From FEN-1297 sp046705645 (GTDB taxonomy: Bacteria; Bacteroidota; Ignavibacteria; Ignavibacteriales; Ignavibacteriaceae): a stretch of 11,988 bases of DNA. Positions 6,838-11,988 of the stretch are shown here, piece by piece; positions within the stretch are counted from its first letter, which is position 1, and each line of letters opens with the position of its first letter. The notes under the pieces were generated by a model that was not told the DNA's origin, searched no databases, and saw only the letters and a program-made list of their open reading frames with translations. The position numbers and the translations under genes were made by a program. The DNA is taken from assembly GCA_046705645.1 (NCBI GenBank), contig JBJKQE010000090.1:1-11988 (forward strand). Direction: 5' to 3'.

Positions 6838-9800
6838 CTAATTTTTAACATTTTCTTTCTGCAGGGACTCATAATAGCGTTTTATTAATTCTTCATAATC
6901 CCTTGTATAACCTTCCTGTACGGCTTTATCAAGCTCATCCTTTATTTTATTTTTCCCTTTATCGGTAGTAAGATTTAATTCCGCCGGAGATTCTCTAATA
7001 ACATCATTTCCGGCTTGAGATTCTCTTTCATTTTGATAATCTCTTTCATTTATAGATTTTTGTGCATCAAGAAGCCTGGATAGAATATGCTCTTGTTGTT
7101 GAACCGTCTGATTATTGAGCTGATCAGAATTCATATTTTTAACAACTTCTTCCATTTTTTTTGCAATATCATTAAGATCAGCAGGAATTGTTTTAGATTG
7201 CCCTGAATTCATTGCTTCTTTATTTAATTGTTGAAGCGATTTTCTAATTACATCTTGCTGTTGTGCTAATCTTTGAAGCTCAGCCTGCTGCTGCATTGTC
7301 AGATTACCCTTCATTGCCTGCTGCAGCATTTGTGTTAAATTATTAAGATTCATCTGTTGACCGGACATTTTCTGCAATTGCTGCATTAATGACATCATAC
7401 CTCCCTGCCCTCCGCCTTTCATCATCTGTTCCATCGAGCTTTTCATTAACTCTGCTGCCTGGTTTAGTGATTCCATAGCGTTACCCTGATTTTGAGATGC
7501 CGTCATTCCATTCCGATTCTCGAGACCCTGCATGGAATTATTCATTTCTTTTTTTGCATCTCCCAGGGCTTTTCCCATTTCCGGGGTTATGGCAAAAGTT
7601 TTCTGAGAAAGAGAAGACATTTGCTGCATTATTTTATCAAGATTTCTTTCTATGTCACTCTGCTGCTGTGCATTTTGATTAAATTCCGATGAACTCGAAT
7701 TCAACTGTTTGGACTGCTGCTGGAGACTTTCCTGCTGCTTCGAGAGAGTTATGAGATTATCGGTTATTTTCATCATATCGGTAAATGTCTGCATTTGATT
7801 CATCTGCTGCATCTGTTTCTGCATCTGTTCAATCTGCTGTTTCATATTGTTCATATTCTGAGAAATTTGAGATTGATTTTGCATTGCCTGCTGCATTTGA
7901 TTCTGCTGAATGCTTTGAGAAGATTGCTGCGATAACTGTTGATTGTTTTGTTTTTGAAACTCTTTGCTCAATTCATTCATCTTATCTTTCGGCATATCTT
8001 TAAGCTCTTCCATTTTTTTAGAAAGATCATCAAGCTGCTTGGAATAATTTTCAAGATCTTTAGTTAAATCATTCTGCTTCTCACTTAATTTATTCTTTTC
8101 ATCCGGAGAAGAAGAATTTGATTTTTTGGTTTCATTCTGTAATTCATTTTGCTGCTTTGTTATTTGATCGGTCCTTTTTAATAATTCTTCTACTTTTTGT
8201 TCTATTTGAATCCTTTTAAGAAGGTTCATAGTTCTTTCAATACTCTGTTTAAATTGATCTTCATTAAATTTAAAATTCTCCATCTGCTCCTGCGTTAACT
8301 GCCTGTTCATACTTTGAAGAATATTCTGCATTTGTTCCATTGCCTTTCGCATTTCTTCGTTCGTCATCTCGTGGAAAAGTTTTTGCAGTTCCATGTACTT
8401 CTGCAGAGTTTCTTTAGAAAGAAGATTATTCTGATTTAAGTTTTGCTGCATTTTATCTAGTTTTTTGCCGATATCGCTTACTTTATCTTGAAGTTTTTTA
8501 AATTGATTTACTGCCTGTTCAATTTTTTGCTTTTCCTGCCAGGAGATTTCTTTTTTATTCTGTTTTAATTCATTATTTATATCATTTAATTTCTGCTTTA
8601 ATTCTTCAGCCTCTTTAAACGTTTCCTGCAAATCTTTTTCAGATTGGGATTGAACATCATCAGATTTAGTTAACAATTCATTCAGCGTAGGAACTCGAAC
8701 GGTAAACGAAGAAGATTTGGTTGATTTGGGTCCGCTTATGTCATCATTATCAAATATTTCAAAAAAGTATGTAACAACGTCCTGTTCTGTTAATCCTAAG
8801 TCCGTTAGATTCCATATATATCTTACTTCTTCATTTGTTAAAGTTTTATTTATCGGGATTTCTATTGTTTTAAATTCTTTTTGAGGCGTTTCATATCTGG
8901 AAGAAGATAATCTATATTCTAAAAGTAATTTTGTAAATCCGTAATCGTCGGAAATTTTAACATCGAGCGGAAGTCTGTTATCAGCAGATAATGAAACATC
9001 CTGATTCGGAGCAATAATATCGATAGAAGGATAAGCATCGTATAAAGCTTTTATAGAATAATTTATTGGAGATAAATTTTGATTATCATTTTCATCGGTT
9101 AAAATTATTCTATAATTATTATCTTTTTTTACTTTAAACTTTCCTTCTGCATGAGTCCCGCTAATTTGTAAATTCTGTTTAGTTGTATCTCCGAATTCTA
9201 ATCTAACATTTTTAATCATTTTAGTTGAAGAAATTTTAAGATCAACAACGCTGCCTAAAAGTGCGGTTACATTGCCATTATCTTTTTGTTCTACCTGGGC
9301 TATTTTAGAATAAGCCGGAGAAATAATATTTACATCAAGTGTTTTTACAATCGGACGGTCAATTACCTCAATAGAATAAATTTCACTTTTTAAATTCTCA
9401 GAAGAAGCATAATATTTAAATGAATTTCTAACTGCAGGAATTTCATAGTGAAAATTTCCCAAAGAATCTCCGTATAATTCCTGCATTTCAAAATTTGTTT
9501 GGTCGCTGTTTTTGACTGCCAAATAAACTTCTTTCGGTATATTTCCGTTTACCTTTACCGAAATAGTTAAGTTGTCTCCTTTGGTAATTTTCGAATTTCC
9601 GGGTTCAACATCAAAAGTAAATTTAGGCGGAGCAATAAATTCTCTATGATAATTTACCAAACGGTAAGTTGCTGCATGTAAGCCCGGTATAAAGGCAAGG
9701 ATTAAAATGCAAAATGCTGAAATCCCTAAGAAGTATATAAGCAGTTCTTTTGCTTTTTTAAAACTAACGATCGAATTAAAATTTACACCTTTGGTTCTAT

Positions 9801-10224
9801 TATATACATTTTGAAATGCAGCATCAATAAGATTATTTGAATATTTCTCACTTTTAGTTTCAGTTGAAACAAGCTGCATTGCATTTAAAAGATCATCTTT
9901 AATTGCGGGGAAATGTTTCCCAACTCTTCCGGCAGTTTTATAATAATCTGTTCTTCGGAAGATATTAAAATATTTTAGAAGCGGAACTATAACAAGACTT
10001 AAGAAAAATATAATAAATAAAATTCCAAAAACGTAAATCAATATCGTTCTAATCTCTGCAGAAAAATGTTCCAGCATTTCGAGAAATGCAAAACTTGTAA
10101 AAACAAGAATTCCAATTAATACCGAACCTTGAATACCGATAGAAACAAAAAAGGCATATTCCTTTTTAACAAACCGTTCAAGCTTGTTTAAAATTTCTTT
10201 ATAATAACCTGATTCAGAACCCAT
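6838..10224 (-). CDS. DUF4175-like membrane protein with long Gln-rich coiled-coil tail
   Basis: A 1128-residue protein of the DUF4175-like type, with no known biochemical function. Hydrophobic segments lie at about 24-47, 58-82 and 160-180; between the last two is VGKHFPAIKDDLLNAMQL (101-118), a conserved-looking family segment. Residues about 198-505 are beta-rich and Ig-like, with RLPLDVKISDDYGF and repeated strand patterns, probably periplasmic. From about 515 to the C-terminus it is almost all helical. The strongly Gln/Met/Asn-rich part spans about 735-1060, with many QQ and QMQQ runs. The closing segment (HILSRLLDAQKSINERDYQ, then DYEELIKRYYESL) is again less biased. This resembles a large envelope scaffold or mechanical spacer, by inference. 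It lies 112 bp after the DUF4159-like gene on the same strand. No Shine-Dalgarno precedes the ATG, and the stop is TAG. The domain assignment is from recall of the pattern. Confidence 0.85.
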   Translation of the reverse strand: MGSESGYYKEILNKLERFVKKEYAFFVSIGIQGSVLIGILVFTSFAFLEMLEHFSAEIRTILIYVFGILFIIFFLSLVIVPLLKYFNIFRRTDYYKTAGRVGKHFPAIKDDLLNAMQLVSTETKSEKYSNNLIDAAFQNVYNRTKGVNFNSIVSFKKAKELLIYFLGISAFCILILAFIPGLHAATYRLVNYHREFIAPPKFTFDVEPGNSKITKGDNLTISVKVNGNIPKEVYLAVKNSDQTNFEMQELYGDSLGNFHYEIPAVRNSFKYYASSENLKSEIYSIEVIDRPIVKTLDVNIISPAYSKIAQVEQKDNGNVTALLGSVVDLKISSTKMIKNVRLEFGDTTKQNLQISGTHAEGKFKVKKDNNYRIILTDENDNQNLSPINYSIKALYDAYPSIDIIAPNQDVSLSADNRLPLDVKISDDYGFTKLLLEYRLSSSRYETPQKEFKTIEIPINKTLTNEEVRYIWNLTDLGLTEQDVVTYFFEIFDNDDISGPKSTKSSSFTVRVPTLNELLTKSDDVQSQSEKDLQETFKEAEELKQKLNDINNELKQNKKEISWQEKQKIEQAVNQFKKLQDKVSDIGKKLDKMQQNLNQNNLLSKETLQKYMELQKLFHEMTNEEMRKAMEQMQNILQSMNRQLTQEQMENFKFNEDQFKQSIERTMNLLKRIQIEQKVEELLKRTDQITKQQNELQNETKKSNSSSPDEKNKLSEKQNDLTKDLENYSKQLDDLSKKMEELKDMPKDKMNELSKEFQKQNNQQLSQQSSQSIQQNQMQQAMQNQSQISQNMNNMKQQIEQMQKQMQQMNQMQTFTDMMKITDNLITLSKQQESLQQQSKQLNSSSSEFNQNAQQQSDIERNLDKIMQQMSSLSQKTFAITPEMGKALGDAKKEMNNSMQGLENRNGMTASQNQGNAMESLNQAAELMKSSMEQMMKGGGQGGMMSLMQQLQKMSGQQMNLNNLTQMLQQAMKGNLTMQQQAELQRLAQQQDVIRKSLQQLNKEAMNSGQSKTIPADLNDIAKKMEEVVKNMNSDQLNNQTVQQQEHILSRLLDAQKSINERDYQNERESQAGNDVIRESPAELNLTTDKGKNKIKDELDKAVQEGYTRDYEELIKRYYESLQKENVKN

Positions 10225-10336
10225 ATTAAAAATTCACTATAAATCTTAATGCTGCGATAGAAAAATTCTACAAAGGGAAAATTACTTTAATTATTTTAAG
10301 AATTGATTTTTATTCCCATTTAATAATTCTAAATAT

Positions 10337-10999
10337 TTAATTTGATAAAGCCCAAATAACAAGGTTAGTCCCGAACTTTAATGCTTCCAGTCTTTTTGCC
10401 GGCGGATCACCGTGAACATCGGGATCGTCCCAGCCGTCACTCGGATTCGATTCATAAGTATAATAAACCGCTAACCTGCCGTTAACAAAAATACCAAATC
10501 CCTGAGGAGGCAGGCCGTTATGTTTATGTGTTTTCGGAACTCCATACGGGAAATCATAAAAATCATGATACATACCGAAATTAAACGGAAGCTCAACTAA
10601 TTCTTTATCCGGAAAAACTTTTTTAATCTCTCTTCTAAATGATTTATCCAGTCCGTAATCATCATCGACGTATAAAAAGCCGCCGCTCTCACAGTATTTT
10701 CTTAATCTCTTTGCCTGGTCTTCCGTAAATAAAACACTGCCATGTCCGGTCATAAACAAAAATGGATAAGAAAATATTTCATCTGAATTAATATTTACAG
10801 AAGTAAATTCAGCTTTAACTTTTATATTAGTATGATCTTTTACAAAATCTAAAAGATTAGGTTCCTCTGTTTGCCCGTTATACCAGTCCCCGCCTCCGTC
10901 ATATTGTAATCTGGCAATTTGAAAAGCTCCCTCATTCTGGGCTTTTACCGGCAAAGTGATAATTAATAAAAGAAAGAATAATGAAATAAAAATCTTCAT
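10337..10999 (-). CDS. DUF4159 domain-containing exported protein
   Basis: A 220-residue protein from the chosen ATG (10997-10999). It opens with a classic signal peptide: MK, a long hydrophobic core (about 3-17) and V-K-A before Q21, a good signal peptidase I site. A longer reading from TTG at 11023 adds eight residues but has no Shine-Dalgarno and spoils the signal peptide, so I prefer the ATG. The mature part matches the DUF4159 pattern: ARLQYDGGGDWYN (29-41), PFLFMTGHG (79-87), a GGFLYVDDDYG block (106-116), then FRREIKKVFPDKELVELP and HKHNGLPPQGFGIF. The fold is thought to resemble a glutamine amidotransferase-like flavodoxin domain without proven activity. It precedes the DUF4175-like gene, and the two co-occur in Bacteroidota-type genomes, often with MoxR ATPase and DUF58 genes that are absent here. 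Its precise role is unknown. Confidence 0.9.
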   Translation of the reverse strand: MKIFISLFFLLLIITLPVKAQNEGAFQIARLQYDGGGDWYNGQTEEPNLLDFVKDHTNIKVKAEFTSVNINSDEIFSYPFLFMTGHGSVLFTEDQAKRLRKYCESGGFLYVDDDYGLDKSFRREIKKVFPDKELVELPFNFGMYHDFYDFPYGVPKTHKHNGLPPQGFGIFVNGRLAVYYTYESNPSDGWDDPDVHGDPPAKRLEALKFGTNLVIWALSN

Positions 11000-11090
11000 A
11001 ATAAATAAATTTTTGGCTCTCAATATATCTACGGTTTAAACTAATTTCAATTTAAACTTAAATCAAAAGATTTAAAATTAAACTGTAATA

Positions 11091-11152
11091 ATTATTCACT
11101 TCATTTCAATATTATCTTAGATCTTCATATAAAGGGTGAATTATTATTCACT
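11091..11152. repeat. Direct and inverted ATTCAC half-sites, possible operator
   Basis: ATTATTCACT occurs exactly at 11091-11100 and again at 11143-11152, 52 bp apart. The second copy forms an inverted repeat with an upstream arm, GTGAAT-TATT-ATTCAC (11136-11151). So there are two direct half-sites and one inverted one within 62 bp of a divergent promoter region. A dimeric regulator could use these, but AT-rich sequence makes chance similarity quite possible. Confidence 0.25.
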
Positions 11153-11300
11153 ACTAAAATTATATTATTAACTAATTTTATTCTGCTTTTAATTCTTTTT
11201 AAGTGAGCAATGTCAACTTTTTCAAATGAATAAAATGAGACAGACAAATAAAATTTAAAATTCCGGGAATTATTTCTATTTTAGTTTAAATAAAATTAAT

Positions 11301-11306
11301 AGGTGG
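11301..11306 (+). promoter_or_regulatory. Shine-Dalgarno of the EVE gene
   Basis: AGGTGG lies four bases before the ATG at 11311. It is one of the few strong ribosome-binding sites in this window, where most genes lack one, and it fixes the start of the EVE-domain protein. Confidence 0.75.
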
Positions 11307-11310
11307 GCTT

Positions 11311-11772
11311 ATGTCTAAAAAATACTGGCTATTTAAATCTGAACCGGGTGAGTTTTCAATTGATGACTTAAAGAAAAGTAAAACTACTTATTGGGATGGA
11401 GTTAGAAATTATCAAGCAAGAAATTTTTTAAGAGATGAAATAAAAAAAGGCGACGGAGTTTTATTTTATCACAGTAACACTGATCCGAATGAGATTGCAG
11501 GTATGTGCGAAGTTGTTAAAGAAGGTTACCCGGATCATACTCAATTTGATCCAAAGAATAAACATTATTTCGCCGGAAGCAAAAAGGATAATCCCTCCTG
11601 GTTTATGGTTGATATTAAATTTGTTAAAGAATTTAATAAACATATTCCTTTACAGGAAATTAAAGAAAATCCTAAGCTTAAAAATATGAGGCTCATTCAA
11701 AAGGGAAACCGCTTATCCGTAATGCCGGTATCTAAAGATGAATGGGATGAAATAATAAAAATGGGTTCTTAG
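11311..11772 (+). CDS. EVE-domain (PUA-like) protein
   Basis: A 153-residue protein consisting of a single EVE domain, the length usual for bacterial stand-alone members and close to the core of human THYN1. Family hallmarks run the whole length: WLFKSEPGEFSIDDL (7-21), YWDGVRNYQARNFLRDEIKKG, VLFYHSN, EIAGMCEVVKEGYPDHTQFD, then LKNMRLIQKGNRLSVMPV near the C-terminus. EVE domains belong to the PUA superfamily of nucleic-acid binders and have been linked to recognition of modified bases. Stand-alone versions are common in bacteria without a proven role. No restriction or methyltransferase gene is in the window, so a defence function cannot be argued from context. It is probably a single-gene unit: the upstream gene is divergent, and the next gene is convergent with its stop 65 bp away. 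Confidence 0.95.
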   Translation: MSKKYWLFKSEPGEFSIDDLKKSKTTYWDGVRNYQARNFLRDEIKKGDGVLFYHSNTDPNEIAGMCEVVKEGYPDHTQFDPKNKHYFAGSKKDNPSWFMVDIKFVKEFNKHIPLQEIKENPKLKNMRLIQKGNRLSVMPVSKDEWDEIIKMGS

Positions 11773-11837
11773 TTTCTGCAATAATTTATTAGTAAAGTAC
11801 AAGCTAAGTATAAAAATAATTAAGCTGTTTGTATTTT

Positions 11838-11988
11838 TTAATTTTCTCCTTTTATTAAACCGGCTAAAATGAATCCCCCTAACAGCCAGGTTATTATATA
11901 ATCAAGTGCAACACCAAAGCTGTAACCGGCAGGAAATAAAAACCAGTTCCATTCAATCATCGGTCCTAATAAGGCAGCAAATACTGGA
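11838..11988 (-). CDS. C-terminal end of a membrane protein; 5' end outside window
   Basis: On the minus strand an open frame enters from the right edge (first full codon 11987-11985) and ends at TAA (11838-11840), giving 49 residues. The composition is clearly that of a membrane protein: PVFAALLGPMIEWNW, then a hydrophobic stretch with GYSFGVALDYIITWLLGG, and FILAGLIKGEN at the end. Two membrane segments with small-residue-rich packing are likely. The short cytoplasmic-looking tail KGEN fits the real C-terminus of an integral membrane protein. I do not recognise the family from this fragment. It converges on the EVE gene across a 65-bp gap. Confidence 0.7.
   Translation of the reverse strand, partial: PVFAALLGPMIEWNWFLFPAGYSFGVALDYIITWLLGGFILAGLIKGEN

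Larger units (their letters stand above)
11000..11310. other. AT-rich divergent intergenic region upstream of DUF4159 and EVE genes
   Basis: About 311 bp without coding character on either strand. No tRNA or other structured RNA is recognisable. A TTGACA occurs on the minus strand (11211-11216), but no -10 box lies at a workable distance. The notable feature is a set of three ATTCAC half-sites annotated separately at 11091-11152. The last bases carry the ribosome-binding site of the EVE gene. Confidence 0.6.

Noticed and set aside
7492..8003. Short plus-strand open frames within the Gln-rich region
   Set aside because: Shadows of biased codon use in the large minus-strand gene; no Shine-Dalgarno and no domain.
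7080..8470. CTG/TTG-rich stretch that looks like a trinucleotide repeat on the plus strand
   Set aside because: It is the complement of CAG/CAA glutamine codons in the coiled-coil tail; units are irregular, not tandem copies.
11175..11216. TTGACA plus TAAAAT on the minus strand as a promoter for the DUF4159 gene
   Set aside because: The spacer is 30 bp, far from the 16-18 bp needed, and no better -10 box lies at the proper distance.
11461..11689. Overlapping small open frames inside the EVE gene on both strands
   Set aside because: The EVE frame is conserved along its full length, so these are shadows.
11797..11839. Hairpin with T-run between the EVE gene and the right-edge gene
   Set aside because: The arms around AGCT do not align without several gaps, so a terminator cannot be supported.

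Overview
The window is about 12 kb of AT-rich DNA carrying bacterial genes on both strands. It looks like a Bacteroidota/Ignavibacteriota-type Gram-negative. The signs are Lys/Ile/Asn-rich proteins, few Shine-Dalgarno sites, and a pair of DUF4159-like and DUF4175-like envelope proteins typical of that superphylum. The taxonomic placement is inference. There are no tRNA or rRNA genes, no CRISPR array and no recognisable mobile element. The gene content is chromosomal and mostly housekeeping or regulatory.

Left edge (1-525): the C-terminal half of peptide chain release factor 1, with the PxT codon-reading motif and the GGQ catalytic motif both visible. It converges on a four-gene minus-strand regulatory locus (5650 down to 546). 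In transcription order this encodes a soluble GAF-like/PAS/histidine kinase, an NtrC-type sigma-54 activator started at GTG, a one-domain STAS protein, and a REC-REC-SpoIIE-type PP2C phosphatase. The locus joins a two-component system to the phosphatase and antagonist halves of a partner-switching module. The expected third partner, an RsbW/SpoIIAB-type serine kinase, is not in the window. This is the most interesting system here.

Middle (5651-6831): an AT-rich divergent intergenic region of 332 bp, then a plus-strand cation diffusion facilitator. Its transmembrane metal site reads Asn-Asp-Asp-Asp, the pattern I recall for Mn exporters such as pneumococcal MntE. A 16-bp palindrome (5940-5955) lies just upstream and is a plausible metalloregulator operator.

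Right (6838-11023, minus strand): a DUF4159-family exported protein followed by a 1128-residue membrane-anchored DUF4175-like protein. The latter has three N-terminal membrane segments, a beta-rich middle and a very long Gln-rich coiled-coil tail. The MoxR ATPase and DUF58 genes that often accompany this pair are absent from the window. Beyond another AT-rich divergent region is an EVE-domain protein (11311-11772, plus) with a good ribosome-binding site. The right edge holds the C-terminal 49 codons of a membrane protein on the minus strand (11838-11988).
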